64,000 bases of DNA, taken from NCBI GenBank assembly GCA_001557505.1, contig LSAX01000012.1, positions 930,001 to 994,000 of the forward strand, given 5' to 3'. The position numbers and the translations under genes were made by a program. Shown here piece after piece: positions 11,161 through 22,697 of this stretch. The DNA comes from Reticulascus tulasneorum. Taxonomy: Eukaryota; Ascomycota; Sordariomycetes; Glomerellales; Reticulascaceae. The first letter of the stretch is position 1. The number at the start of each line of letters is the position of its first letter. Under the pieces are notes generated by a model. That model did no database searches. It saw only the letters and a program-made list of their open reading frames with translations, and was not told where the DNA came from.

Positions 11161-12496
11161 GCCGTGTATTTGACGGCAAGCCAGACAGAGGCCCCGATGA
11201 TGCAAGCCGCCGAGGAGGGTGGCAACAAGCCGTGTAGGCAAGAGTGACTGGAGAGACGTGTGCGACTTTGGGTTGTGTTCTTTTTTTCTGCGTACGAGGC
11301 TTGCCTATACTGTCATTTCTGCAATGTCTTGGGTTGGAGACTTGGCTGAGCTCAGTTCAGCGAGTTTACAGCGCGAGCCGTCTAGTATGTTTGTGAGCTT
11401 GGTGGTCTGTCCTTACTTAATCCAGATCTTTAACAGAATAGTTTAGCCCGTCTTTGAATTACATTTCGTCCAAATAATCCAAAGCGCTGTACTTTGACTT
11501 AGTTGAAGGTCCTGAATCTGCAATACATAGCGAATTTGCCCTGGATGTTCAGTCGAGGGTCTGGCAGACTGTCCTGGTTCGGTCGCTCATCTCATAGTCA
11601 CTTAGCTAGTGGAAATTTCTTGCCTTGCCTCTCACATCATCCGGAAACACTCTTTCTGTCATGGGAAGCTCTGCTAGATGGTGAATAGACTGTTCGTGGG
11701 TGTCTTGATTTACCAGCGCTCCCACATACCGCTGTCAATTGTAGTCAAAGTCGATGCACTTCAACCCCCTTCAAGCAACACGTTACTTGGACCTCCTTCC
11801 CTACGATGGTATGTTTCACTGACATATCTTCAGTTCAATTGATTTAGGTGATTCGCCTCATCTACCAAGTAGTATGTATTCATGCGTCGTTTGGAGGGTA
11901 GGATAAGGTTGCGGGACGAACATTCCATGTGCCCCGCTGGGATCAGGGGTCCGGCCGGGACTCTCGCACGTGCGGGGATTTGGAGAAATCAGTAAAAGGC
12001 ATACAGAACTTCGGACCGCGAAACTGGCTGCGAGGTTAGGTGCTCATGTCTGGCTGCAAATCCTCTTATTCGTATCCTAGACTATTTGCTCAAGTGTTCC
12101 TGCATGAGCTTTGCCATCATGCACGCTCTGGTCCCAGATCCCCTCCCATGACATGCGCAAACAATCGATTGACCCCACAGATAAGGTCTATTTTGAATAT
12201 CAATCTTAATTCCAAAGCCCGTTTCCGTCATCAAGCCCTGCCCAGAATTCTTTATCCGGCAACAAATGCGCCTTGGCAACCCCATTTCCTCTTGGCGTGG
12301 ATAAGAATCATTGCGTACCCCGGGACACTGCCATATGTTACATAAGTATCGTGAATGAACTAGCTTCGCGTCATTTCTTACGGCATCCATCGCGTCCGCT
12401 TTTCGTACGCCCACCTTCTCGTTATGGAATCGCCCAGCTCGACCGCTGGGTTCCAGCTCCATAACGACCCCGCAAAGTAGCGATGCAGGAGTCATG

Positions 12497-12516
12497 TATC
12501 GGACCAAAGTCCGATA
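12497..12516. promoter_or_regulatory. Perfect palindrome with CGG-N8-CCG, candidate regulator site
   Basis: TATCGGAC and GTCCGATA are exact inverted arms around CAAA. The arms place CGG and CCG eight bases apart, the inverted-triplet layout bound by Zn2Cys6 dimers. It sits 28 bp upstream of the TATA-like box and about 190 bp before the carboxypeptidase start codon. Confidence 0.4.
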
Positions 12517-12543
12517 ACCTGCACGTCACTTGTATGTTAATGT

Positions 12544-12550
12544 TATATAG
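12544..12550 (+). promoter_or_regulatory. TATA-like box of the carboxypeptidase gene
   Basis: TATATAG about 160 bp upstream of the ATG at 12709. Confidence 0.35.
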
Positions 12551-12708
12551 CAGATGCACATTCTTTCTCGGGACTTGCTTTTGGAACAGAAGCTTGACTC
12601 ACTTCTGAACAGTCAATCAAGCGCAGGCATACCAATAGCTGCTCGCGTCAAGGACAGTTGTGTTGCATCTTCTCTACGCCGCGCGCCAACCTTTGAGCAA
12701 CCAGCAAG

Positions 12709-14386
12709 ATGCACTTCGCCAGGGAGCTAGCTCTGGGCTTGGCCTACCCGGCTTTGGCAACGGCCCTCAGATATGGCAATGTCCCTAGGGCCGCCACCTA
12801 TGTTGAGCCCGCATATCTGACGCCTCTCTTCCCGGACCTCCCAATTGATCTCCTGTCGCCCTTGTTCGCAATGCCGGAGACTGTCCCAGCCGGGTTCGCG
12901 AATGGAACAAGCGGGCCAACACCTCAGGGAGTCATGGGTAAATACGCGACCCAAAAGATTGCTGAAATACTGGTCTAACATCTTTACAGAGGAGTTTTAT
13001 AAGACTCTAGCTGATCGAAACAGCTGGATGACCTACAACATCCCCGACTTCACGTCTGACGATGGTCGCGCACTGCCGTATCTCATTCTGACTACCTCCG
13101 CTGTGTCGCCGCTTCTGTCCAAATGCGCCAACACAGGGAAGGTCCGAATCCTCTTGCAGGGCGGCCAGCACGGCAACGAACCAATGGGGGACCAGTCTGT
13201 GATGGCTCTTATAGGGAAGATGGACGCAAACAGCACCTGGGCTGAGGAGATATTGTCCAAGGTTGATATCTTGGTCATCCCTCGATACAACCCGGACGGT
13301 GTTTATTACTACCAGCGCACTCTCATCTCCAACCTCGACCCAAATCGTGACCACGCCAAGCTGGCAAGCTACCAGACTCGTCGAATCAAAGAGCTCATAA
13401 TGCAATTTGACCCTCAGGTCGGAGTTGATGTACACGAATTCGGTGTTGGTGGCTGGGGCCCGAACAGAGAGTACTTGAACTACGAAGACGTTCAGTTTTC
13501 CGCCATGAAGAACTTGAACGTGCACCCGGATATCCGGAGGTTATCCGAAACCCTCTTCCACGATTCGATCGCGGTGGCTATGGATAGCCACGGTTTGCGA
13601 TGGGGCCCTTACATTGTCGGCGGTGAGGGAGAGGGCATCGCCCTTCTCGAGCTTACCCCGGAGCCCCGGTACGGAGATGTTACTGTGTCACTGAGTCAAG
13701 CTGTCATGTTCCTTTGTGAGCTGCGGGGTGGCAGTAGCGTCGGAGACTTGCATATCCAGCGCCGCCTCGCCAGCGGTCTGGTCTTTCTTGAAACTCTGCT
13801 GCAGACAACAGCGGACAACGCGGAGTACGTCTTGTCGACCATTGAGGGTGGACGATCCAAGTTCATACGCTCCAACGACCCAATCGTTATTAGCGATGTC
13901 CCTACGAACACCTACATCAACTACACCTTCATTGAGGCAGCTACTGGTGACTTCGTCGAAGTCCCAGTCTTGTTCCAGAACACCACGCAATCCGTCCCAG
14001 CGGTTACTCGCGCACGTCCCGAGGCGTATCTGATCCCTCTCGGCTGGTACACGGCCATAGAGCGGCTGGAGACCTATGGCTTGGAGATCACTCTCATGGA
14101 AGATGCTTTCCTTGGCGAGGTTGAGGCTCTCTTCATTACCAACGTAACGATCGCCACGGCTCCATATCAAGGTGTGGTGCAAGCGACCCTGAAGGCCACC
14201 GCCAGAAACATAACAATCGATCTGCCCGAGGGTGCCTACTTGATCAGCACGAGACAGAAGAACGCCGCCCATCTTTTTGGTGTCCTTGAGCCGGAAAGCC
14301 CGGATTCTTTTGCCAGGAACTGGATCATCCCACAGAGCGTTGGCGACGAATGGCCCGTGTACCGGGTGATGACACCATTGGCATAG
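12709..14386 (+). CDS. Secreted M14 zinc metallocarboxypeptidase
   Basis: Exons 12709-12937 and 12990-14386 give 541 residues. The N-terminus (ELALGLAYPALATALRYG) is a signal peptide. The M14 zinc site is complete: His137 and Glu140 in QHGNE, and His225 in DVHEF. Arg175 and Asn177 in RYNPDG fit the substrate carboxylate-binding pair. A catalytic glutamate is expected in the LLELTPE block (Glu297 or Glu301). A C-terminal region of about 200 residues beyond the catalytic fold ends in WPVYRVMTPLA. Such enzymes remove C-terminal residues from peptides outside the cell or in the vacuole. Several NxT/S sites support secretion. The start is the first ATG downstream of the TATA-like box and precedes the signal peptide directly. 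Confidence 0.88.
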
Positions 14387-15261
14387 GCGGTGCTATACTG
14401 GTCTGATCAGTGGTGTACAGTAAAGAGGCAAAAGCTTCCTAATCTTCTAAATTAATTTAATTTGTATATACTTATTGTATCACTAGTCGTTATGTGCATG
14501 ACTCGGCCGTATGTATTTAAGGATTGTGGCCAATGAAACGGGGCACTTACAGCCTAATCCGTTTGGCTCTACAGTGGGTACAGCACTCTGCCCCAGCTAC
14601 ACGTCCTCTGTAAGTGCCTCCTCCTCGCGAAACCAAGAAGGTCAGTAGGACGGACAGCCAGCATTCGCCGACTTGAGAATGCGCGGTGTCAAGTCTCTGC
14701 CTCCATTCTCAAAGCACCCGAAAGAAGTATTTTCGGGAGTCCGTGTCGGAGAGCTGTAAATTCCGCCACCATGAGGACAGTGGCACGGCCTGCGAATAGC
14801 AACCAAGGCGTTTGAAAGCAAGTGGGGAACACGCAACTATATACGCGGGTTCGATTGGCCCTGAAGTGAAGATGCGTAGCTGGGTGTTAGATACGCGCGA
14901 ATACGAGCGCGATCAGTCTACTCATGTCAACATGATGTCCAGCTCTCTCTTGGCTGCGTGCTTTCTGATACTGTATAAAACGAAACGACCAGGTGAAACG
15001 ATGAACAGATGGACTCTGATGCATACTGATAATATAAGTTGCTCAAATAATAAGTGACAAGAGAAGACTAGAACTTATCCCGCGGATTCGCTCACACTCT
15101 ATAAAGATTGAAACAACCCCTTGAAGTGATCAGCTCTCAAACAACATTTCATCCCACATCTCGTCCAATAACTTACATTCGCGACTTGTCTTGTCTGTAC
15201 TCAACTTTACTCGACATCAAATCGGCCCATCATTTTCAATCCGCCTGTTCAAATCTCAAAT
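14387..15261. other. Intergenic, promoter of the peroxidase gene
   Basis: About 0.9 kb without a gene. AT-rich terminator-like sequence follows the carboxypeptidase (14440-14480). The last 170 bp are C/T and A rich, as often seen before well-expressed fungal genes. Confidence 0.55.
15100..15106 (+). promoter_or_regulatory. TATA box of the peroxidase gene
   Basis: TATAAAG 156 bp before the ATG at 15262, in a pyrimidine- and CA-rich leader. Confidence 0.4.
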
Positions 15262-16402
15262 ATGAAGCTGACTGCTTTGTCAACTACCATGGCGTTCGCC
15301 CTAGCATCTGGACATGCTCACGAAAGACGCACTTCTCCCAACGAGTTCATCCCCCCAGGCCCAGGCGACGGTAAGGATAGGCAACCTTTCCGCTCCAAAA
15401 AGCCGGCTCTGCGGGACACTAATGTTATATAGCGCGTGGCCCTTGTCCGATGATGAATACTCTGGCCAATCATGCATTCATCCCCCACGACGGAACCGCC
15501 ATCACAGAGTTGGTTTTGGTAAATGCCTTGTCTGCAGCACTTAATTTCAACGAATCTCTTTCAGCACTGATGTTCAAAATGGCCATTGTTGCCAATCCAG
15601 AGCCAAACGCGGTCTTCTTCACCTTGTGAGTTCCCTGAGTTCCCTCGCGCCCTGTTTGACCATCTTGAGCGGCCAACCGGGGTTCCCAAACTGCTCTCGA
15701 CCACGTCGGGACATTTTAGGGGTCATATCCTAGCACTCTAATCACGCAAATGCTGACGTTTGTCTTTTCTAGGGACCAACTCAATGTACACAACGTTTTG
15801 GAACATGATGCGAGCTTAAGGTTAGTTCACGTTCTGGATCCGCACGAGCTGCGGCACTTCTAACCCCGAATGATTAGCCGCGTTGATGCATTCTTTGGGA
15901 ACCAACAAGCCTTCGACCCGGCAATCTTCGCCGAAACGCAGGCGTTGTGGACCGGAGATGTTCTCAACACGACAATGTTAGCCAACTCTAGGGTAGCACG
16001 TCAGGTTGCCTCTAAAGCATCCAATCCAAACTATACCTTCACGTCGACGACGGAACAGTTTAGCCTTGGAGAGGTGGCAGCCCCGATTGTGGCTTTTGGC
16101 GATCTCGAGGCTGGAACCGTCAACAGGGCCATGGTAGAGTTCTTCTTTAGTAAGTTTTAGAGAAGTCACCCCGACCAGACCAAGCTGGGCACAGTTTTTG
16201 ACATTGCATCACAGTAAACGAGCGATTCCCAACTGAACTGGGGTTTGTTAAGCAAACAACCGTCGTCAGCCGAGAGATAGTTGGCAAACTGGCGGGAATG
16301 ATCAGCGAGGCATCCAGCCTCATAACTGCTTCCCAAAATCTCATCACGGTTTCCGAGCCGGCTCAGTCACCTCTGCGTCGAAACTTACACTTTGACTTTT
16401 GA
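15262..16402 (+). CDS. Secreted heme-thiolate peroxidase (chloroperoxidase/peroxygenase family)
   Basis: Exons 15262-15370, 15433-15625, 15773-15820, 15878-16149 and 16215-16402 give 269 residues. Residues 1-20 form a signal peptide. The family signatures are intact: Pro40-Cys41-Pro42 (proximal heme thiolate, ARGPCPMMNTLANH) and Glu111-His112-Asp113-x-Ser115 (LEHDASLSR; Glu111 is the acid-base residue, and the region also binds the magnesium ion). The block LGEVAAPIVAFGDLEAGTVNRAMVEFFF matches the distal helices of short unspecific peroxygenases. Length fits the short subgroup. These extracellular enzymes use hydrogen peroxide to oxygenate or halogenate small organic substrates; the specific substrate cannot be told from sequence. 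It follows a secreted peptidase and precedes a cell-wall glucanase, but the spacing gives no evidence of co-regulation. Confidence 0.9.
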
Positions 16403-17081
16403 GAATTCCAGACAAGTTCGGTTTCCTTTGAACGCGAAAGGAGACGGCATGTCTTGCTCGTTTGAAGTTCATGTTCTTCTGGTACTGCAGACTGAGATTC
16501 TGCTGGCCAGCCATCTCATGAGGATAATAAAACGATGGAAAGGGGCGGCAAAGGGATCAAACGCAAACCGTTGCTTAGGTTTATATATCACATACTGTTC
16601 TACACAATTCACTGGTGAATTGTTGGCTACGACGAAAAAGAAATGGTTCTTTTTACTGTCTGTGTTTTGGTAACTTGTCCAGGACTGTCTGTCCCGCTTT
16701 TGTGAACACAGTAATCTATCTTGGTGACGAACCAGTTCCTTCTGATCCTCCGCTGGCTGGACCAACCTTGTTGGTTTATCCTTATACTACCGGCTGAGAC
16801 ATGACAGATGAAATTGGGCCGATAAAAACTCCTGAAGCGTGGAGTAGCTTGGCACTATGAAGCCACCGATAACACTCGCTCCTCAAAGATCCAAGTTTGT
16901 GAATCAAGACGTTCAAATTCAAATGCCGTACCGAAGACACAGATAGAAGACAGATTACGCAGGCAATGGGTAACTCATAGAGATCTTAGTTCAACACATT
17001 AGTATTAGAAATTACATGCATTTCCTAGAGATTCTCCCGAAACGGGTGTCTAGACTGTGCTTATGTTACGTATACAGGCTA
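16403..17081. other. Intergenic between convergent genes
   Basis: About 0.7 kb shared by the 3' ends of the peroxidase and glucanase genes; no gene, repeat or RNA recognised. Confidence 0.6.
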
Positions 17082-18918
17082 TCAATAACTCTCCGGCAGG
17101 TCCCCGAAACTTGGGATCGGCTTGGAGCAATCCCAATCTCGCTCGTATGCCACGGCGGGCATGAATTTGCCCTCCAGGCCAGCTTGGTAGCTCCAGAGGG
17201 GTGCCGATTCGGTCTTCCAGGTCCAATAGAACCAGCCCCACGATTTCTCGAATGCGTCCATCTGGGCCGTGGCCCAGGTCTTCAGAAACAGTCTGTACTC
17301 TGCAGTGTATGTTGATGGATCCGCGTTCGCCAATTCGCAACTGCATTGGCTATCAAAGGTGGGACACTTCGGCGCTCCGGTAGTGCCGAAGAATGTACCG
17401 GTCCATCGGGCACCGTTGCCAACGCCGTTGAGGTGCTTGGTGCAATCTGTGTCGGCTTGCGACCACTCGCCTACCATGGTCGGGCCGAATCCCGTTGCCG
17501 TGTTCATGCTGCCGACCATCTGTTCGGCCCAAACATCGCAGGCAAACGATATCTTGGCTGAATGCTTCATGGAGATGAGGTTCGGGTCGAAAATGGCGTA
17601 CTGGTGTGCATCGACCACCAGCGTGCTGTCGTAGCCCGTGAGCTTCCCTTGCCATGGCGGCAGGCCCCTGAGTGAGTCACTGAAGATCTGGATTGCATCG
17701 ACGCCGTTTCCACGCACAATCTTGTACGCGTCGGCTGTCCAGGCAATCAAGTCTTCCAGATCCAGCTCCTTCGCTGGCTCATTAGCAAGCCCATAGAATA
17801 CCACAATGTTCTTGTACCGGTCCTGTGCGAAGAACTTGGACAATCGGTCGTGGATTTCCAGAGATCGCTGAGCATTCACCGCCCCGTTTGGCCCTGATTT
17901 CCATCCCAAAGTCCCTTGTCGGCCACTATGGTTCCAGCCGTTCTGGCTGCCGGGGAGGGCATGCAAATCAAGGTTGACACGCAGGCCGTACTTTCGTGCC
18001 CATTCGATGCCACGAAGCAGATATCGCCAAGATGTTCGGAAGACGTAAGGGTCGTTGTCATATGTTTGAACGGCCCAATAGGAGAAGGGGATCCGAATGT
18101 GGTCGAGACCGGCGTCTGCAATACTCTTGAAATCCTTTTCGGTAATGAACGTGGCGTAGTGCTTTTCCAAAGTCGAGCCAGCTTCGTTTGGGCCAAGATG
18201 CTCGCATAAACTCCACTCGTCGACTATTCCAAGATCGGCGCTATAATCAAAGAGAGATGGTGTAATGAACGGTTCGAGGGATAGCCACCCTCCGAGATTA
18301 ACTCCACGAATTGGCCTGCTGGTGTACGAGCCCCATGGCTCCTTTAGGGATGGAACCTGAGGGTTCGCTCGCTTCGAATCATCCCAAGTCGAGTTGAGGC
18401 CTGCAATCGGAAGATCGCCGACGGTCTTGTTCGTGTAAGTGCAGTTGAGACCGACCAAGCTCAGCCACGACGTCGGATCAAGATAGGTCCCTCTATCTGC
18501 AACTGGGATGCTGTCTTTCGTGGAGCATGATGTTGGTTTCGGGCCACTGGAGCTCGTTGAGATGGTTGCAGAAGCCGTGCTGGTTCTCGAGGGAGAGACG
18601 GAGGTAGTGACAGATATCGGCCCAGGCTCGGAGCCGGATCCAGACCCAGAATCAGAGCCAGTGGCAGGCTCAGAATCACCAGATGCAGGACTAGACGTCG
18701 TTGCTGATTCAGAGCGGAGAATGACCTTCTGGCTGATGAGTACTGCCACCACGACGGCTGCAGCAGTGGCAAGGGCCAAGATGACTGCGAAGAAGATCCC
18801 TTGTAGCAAACTGTCAGCATTCATAACAAACAGCAGTGGGACCAGGCATGGTCTTACAGATCGGTCTTCTTCTTCTCTTCTGCTTCCCCCCGTCCTCCGA
18901 TTCCTGCTTCAGAGACAT
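17082..18918 (-). CDS. Membrane-anchored GH5 exo-beta-1,3-glucanase
   Basis: Minus-strand exons 18918-18858 and 18799-17082 give 592 residues. The short first exon encodes a basic cytoplasmic tail (KQKRRRRPIW); the second begins with a hydrophobic transmembrane helix (about 22-43), so this is a type II membrane protein like ExgD. A Ser/Thr/Gly-rich stalk precedes the GH5 barrel. Barrel markers are GVNLGGWLSLEPFITPSLF, IRIPFSYW, LHALPGSQNGWNHSG, the acid/base Glu361 in LANEP and the nucleophile Glu465 in VGEWS. It should release glucose from beta-1,3-glucan at the cell surface and take part in wall remodelling. An alternative start at 18824 would lose the basic tail; the spliced model is preferred because it restores tail plus anchor. 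Confidence 0.9.
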
Positions 18919-20421
18919 CGTACAGTCAGTCCTGGCAGGACGGGCAGAGGGATCAGAACGAGGACATGTCCGTGAGGCTGCACGTAAACATTACTGGCAC
19001 GCCGGGCATTTATTATAAGTTTGGATGGGATTCATTTCCACCTGGGTGGCGTGCTGGGGACTAGTGCGAGAGACCGGCCTACCCACTAAAGCGACCTACC
19101 GCGCCTCATAATTTACTTCGTATTCTTTGCGCTCATGTTGCGCCGCTGGCTTGGCTATGCCTATCACGGCGCGTGCCTAGGAAATGCTACTTCGTATCAA
19201 GGTTATCATGAAGACCCACCTCAAGAAGGGCAATCTGGCGTGGTGAACCCGCCGCAACCCTTGTGCGCGGGGGGTTACAATTTTGACTTTGTTTTACCTA
19301 GTAGGTAGGGGACCTGGTCGTCCTTGGGGAACCATCCCATGATCCTACGTCTCGTTAGCCCGAGGTTTGAACGCGTCGCAGGGGTCTTCAGATGAACAGC
19401 ACACGGGACCAAGCTTGATCAAGCCACTAATGTCAGGGACAGACACGCTAGTACAGATCTGTACCGTAGTGCTACTTCATCGTATTCTTTTGGGAGATCC
19501 CAAAGCTACCTCACAAGATAACTTGTACGACTGTGCAAACCCCTGCCAAGAGCACTACGGGACAAAGTAATTACCCCGTATCTCTAATAGTTCGCGCCAG
19601 TGGGAATACGAGCTTTGTTTCTTTCAGGGGAATGTGGAGCGCAAGGTGTTCAAACTGGTGTTAGCGCGCCGTCTCCCCGCGTTCCGTACTTCGCAAAAGA
19701 ATGAAAAGAGATAAGAACATTCTGGAGCAACTGAATCTGTCAACAATCAGGCAGGTACATAAGAGAGGAAGCTTCTCCAGGCATTTTCTGGAACCGTTTG
19801 CTGTTAGATATCTACATATCAGGTCCCTGACTAAAGCCAGGGCTGCTTACATGAATACCCGGGAGGCGCTTCATTCGAGAACGCCAGGATCACGGCATGC
19901 TACCCTGAACGGGCTCCATAATCCTCTAATTCCCAGCAGACCTGCAAATTCATCCAATTCTGGTCGAGCATTGTCTTCAAGTGAAGCCAAGGATAACCAG
20001 CTATTCAAGCATGCCTTTTCTGGACGCGGACTTGGCAGAAGGTTTATTTAGATGGTATAATTATGCAACACGTCGGTCGCGAGCCTACAACCTGCTTCGG
20101 CCTCGCTGGCGGGTACGCTTGGGCTGTCCTGAGTGGGATGTCAAACTGTTGCTGGGCCTGAACAGGGCAATCAAGTTGCAAGTGTACTTGTCACTCGGCT
20201 CTCGCCAAGCACAAGGAAGCACACACCTCTGCGACTGGTCCCAATCCCAGTTTTACACGCGGAGCCGGAGCGGGGCCAGGCGATGGAAACGGTCTGGCGG
20301 CCACATGCATGCATTTGACATGGAGTTGCCGGAAAGGCGTGCAAGAGGATGTCAAAATCGGGGAGCAACATCCATGAGTCCCTTTTTGTATTTCCAGCTT
20401 TAACTTCACCCGCCAGCCAGA
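18919..20421. other. Intergenic, no gene seen
   Basis: About 1.5 kb between the divergent glucanase and HD-domain genes. A 140-codon open frame ending at 20403 shows no domain and is treated as chance. Confidence 0.55.
19007..19017 (-). promoter_or_regulatory. TATA-like element of the glucanase gene
   Basis: On the minus strand the region reads TTATAATAAA, about 90 bp before the ATG at 18918. Confidence 0.3.
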
Positions 20422-21093
20422 ATGTGTCAAATTGACGAATCCTCCGAGGTTGGCTCTGGCAGCTTAACTACTGCTGTTCTCGCTCTCATGCCGCAGCATC
20501 CGGCATGCGAAGAAGCCCTCGCTCTGGCCAAGTCATCTCTCCCACCGTCGATACTGTACCACAGCTTCCGTGTTTATCTATATGCGAACCACATCGCCCA
20601 CAGCACCGAGATTGTCGGCGGCTCAAAAAGTCTGGAACCCTTCGTCCTCTTCGTGGCGTCCATCCTCCATGATGTTGGAACTGCGCCGGAGCATGACGGA
20701 AATCCAGAACGGTTCGAGATTTCGGGTGCAAATGCGGCTGCCGTGATCCTGAAGAAGCATGGGATCCCCGAGGCTACCGCCCGAGAGGCTGCACTTTCTA
20801 TCGCGCTGCATACGAGTGGTGGCATTGCGGAGTGGGTGGGTGGGATCGTCGCGGTCTTGCGGCTTGCCATCCGAGCCGACTTTGGCTCGTACTCCTTGAC
20901 TCTGGATGCCCTTCCGACCGGATTCCTTTCGAAGGAACTACCGCGCTTGGCCATTGAGAAGGAACTCGGTGATGCTGTGGTCAGGCAGGCTCTGACTACA
21001 CGAGGGAAAGCACCTAAAGCATCATGGCCCGGGGATTTGTTGCGGGCTAAAGAGCAATATCCTGAGTGGGAGGGAGTGAACAAAGGATTTTGA
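20422..21093 (+). CDS. HD-domain metal-dependent hydrolase, cyanamide hydratase-like
   Basis: Intronless, 223 residues. The HD superfamily metal ligands are visible: His47 in ILYHSFRVYLYA, His83-Asp84 in ILHDVGT, His130 in ALHTSGG, and Asp153 in RADF as a likely last ligand. Length and the HSFRVYLYA/ILHDVGTA pattern resemble fungal cyanamide hydratase and small HD phosphohydrolase-like proteins that sit in detoxification or nucleotide pathways. No signal peptide; probably cytosolic. Substrate is not deducible. The ATG chosen is the first in frame, 18 nt after an unrelated stop. Confidence 0.8.
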   Translation: MCQIDESSEVGSGSLTTAVLALMPQHPACEEALALAKSSLPPSILYHSFRVYLYANHIAHSTEIVGGSKSLEPFVLFVASILHDVGTAPEHDGNPERFEISGANAAAVILKKHGIPEATAREAALSIALHTSGGIAEWVGGIVAVLRLAIRADFGSYSLTLDALPTGFLSKELPRLAIEKELGDAVVRQALTTRGKAPKASWPGDLLRAKEQYPEWEGVNKGF

Positions 21094-21800
21094 AACCAGA
21101 TTCTAAGCACTGGCTGTCTTTGATATCCCTGGGCGGCGTGACCTGATGCTAGAGTCATTATGGGTCTTAAAATATCTCATGCCATGCACTCAAGAAACCG
21201 CCGTTTGGTGCGTACCCTTCCTACAGTTTGATAGTCGAATCTTGTTTCTTGTAGTAAAGTAGATGAGGTCATGAACTGTGATATTTGACCCGCAAAACAT
21301 AGCAACAGGGCATCGCGTCTTCCCTTCGACTTTCGTGAGGTGAGAACATTTTTTTAAAAAAGACCTGAATCCGAACGTTTTCCCATGACAGGAAGACGAT
21401 GGAACATCATAGTCGACTATCCATCATGTATACGGCCAAGCGTCAATCCGGGCATCTAATTACGTTTAAGGTGCTAATCATAGGCCATGGCTGCTAGAGT
21501 ATATCCTTTACCCGTGAATCTCGGTAGCATGTCGACCATAGTCCTGAAGCCTGGTATTATCTAAGACCTTCATAGGAAGGTATCTATTACTTAATTATAA
21601 GTTTATTTAAGAAGATAATATTAAAGAAATTAATAAGTGACTAGCTATATTTATAGGTCATATTACGGGGAAATAATTTATGACTCCCCCTAGGCAGGAA
21701 GCTATAGATTTTGGACAACCGGGAAATGGCAGCAGGAGTATGTCAAAAGCGTAAAATCAATTTCTTTATATACCAATATGAACATGCTACAAGGGCCAAC
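21094..21800. other. Intergenic containing repeat copy A
   Basis: No gene. The right half is the dispersed repeat; the 21560-21680 segment is strongly AT-rich. Confidence 0.6.
21485..21690 (+). repeat. Dispersed repeat, copy A (RIP-like, AT-rich)
   Basis: This stretch aligns along about 205 bp, almost without gaps, with 25637-25839 in the same orientation. Shared blocks include TTTACCCGTGAATCTCGG, GCCTGGTATTATCT and GGTATCTATTACTT. Differences are mainly transitions, and copy A more often carries the A or T. No coding capacity is seen; it may be the end of a degenerate transposon. Confidence 0.8.
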
Positions 21801-22697
21801 CTACAGCTCTTCCCGCTCCGGAGCTTCCTTCGATGGCGTCGCTGGCTTGGCCGCTTCGGGCTCGGCCTTTTCTTCAATGGTAGCCTTGGCCTCCTCGAGC
21901 TGCTTCAAGACCTGAGCCTTGATGGTGAATTCGATGTCCCTCTTGCTCTCCCTCACCTGCGGCTGGGTACGATGTACCGGCCAAGCAACGACACTGGCGT
22001 CTTTTGGCTCGATGCTGTACTTTGAAAGATCAAGAAGTGTTTCTGGCGGGGATTAGCATGGGTTTCTTGCAGCAGCGGAAGCATCCGACGTACCTTGGCA
22101 GTCGCTCCCGTCGGCGACCCAGAGGGGGAGGGTGCTGTATATGGCGCCGGGAGCGAAGATGGCGACCAGGTTGCCATCGTCGTCCCTCTTGACGTCTTCC
22201 ACTTTGCCCGGTTCCACTCTGTCCGAGACTTTTTCTCCCTCGTCCTTTGGCTTTTCGAACACGGCAAAAAGCCCCTTGCCTTCGCCTTCGGACCGCTCCT
22301 CCTCCTCAATCCATTCCCTCACCTTGATCGGCAAGTCGACATACTGCATCATCAGCACATTCCGGTTGTACATGTGACGATCCAGCCCGCCCCAGCTCCC
22401 GGGATACTCCCGACCGGAGAAGAACTTCTTCAAGCCCTCGCCCCACGGCCATAGGCCCTGGGGCGGTTTCTCGAAGAGGTCGTGGAGGGTGTATTGCTGC
22501 GCGGGGAAGGTCTTTGAGGCCTTGCACGTGGGCGCGAAGGACGACGATGTCTTGGAGGTGAAGGGGTCGCGCCACGGGAAGTTCTCGGCGATGGTCGGCT
22601 TCGCCTCCTGCAAGGCCGGAGGCTTCTTGCCAAAGTTGATGGAGGCGACGGGCGCGGCCAATCCCAAAAGGAACAGAGGGACTGCTTCGAACTTCAT
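21801..22697 (-). CDS. Secreted protein of unknown function
   Basis: Minus-strand exons 22697-22094 and 22042-21801 give 281 residues. Residues 1-19 (MKFEAVPLFLLGLAAPVAS) form a clear signal peptide. The mature part has FPWRDPF, GLWPWGEGLKKFF, a Tyr/Met-rich HMYNRNVLMMQYVDLP segment, then a charged Glu/Lys-rich centre and APGAIYSTLPLWVADGSDCQ. After the intron the sequence ETLLDLSKYSIEPKDASVVAWPVHRT continues smoothly, which fixes the acceptor at 22043. The C-terminus is an acidic/Ala-rich low-complexity tail. I do not recognise a family. It lies between the two copies of the dispersed repeat, beside an alcohol dehydrogenase on the other strand. Confidence 0.8.

Larger units (their letters stand above)
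11161..12708. other. Intergenic, upstream region of the carboxypeptidase gene
   Basis: About 1.5 kb. The longest open frame (minus, 12507-12082) has no recognisable domain or splice continuity. The last 220 bp hold a perfect inverted repeat and a TATA-like box, listed separately. Confidence 0.55.

Noticed and set aside
12082..12507. 141-codon minus-strand open frame
   Set aside because: No recognisable motif; it covers the promoter palindrome of the carboxypeptidase gene.
14845..14862. tRNA B-box-like GGTTCGATT
   Set aside because: No matching A box, cloverleaf arms or terminator T-run around it.
15519..15564. Possible intron inside peroxidase exon 2
   Set aside because: GT and CAG are present, but removal of 46 nt breaks the frame, and the segment encodes the expected ALSAALNFNESL helix.
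12709..18918. Secondary-metabolite cluster
   Set aside because: No polyketide synthase, peptide synthetase, terpene synthase or prenyltransferase gene anywhere in the window.
19981..20403. 140-codon open frame before the HD-domain gene
   Set aside because: Rich in Arg and Ser from GC-rich DNA, no domain, and no splice link to the downstream gene.
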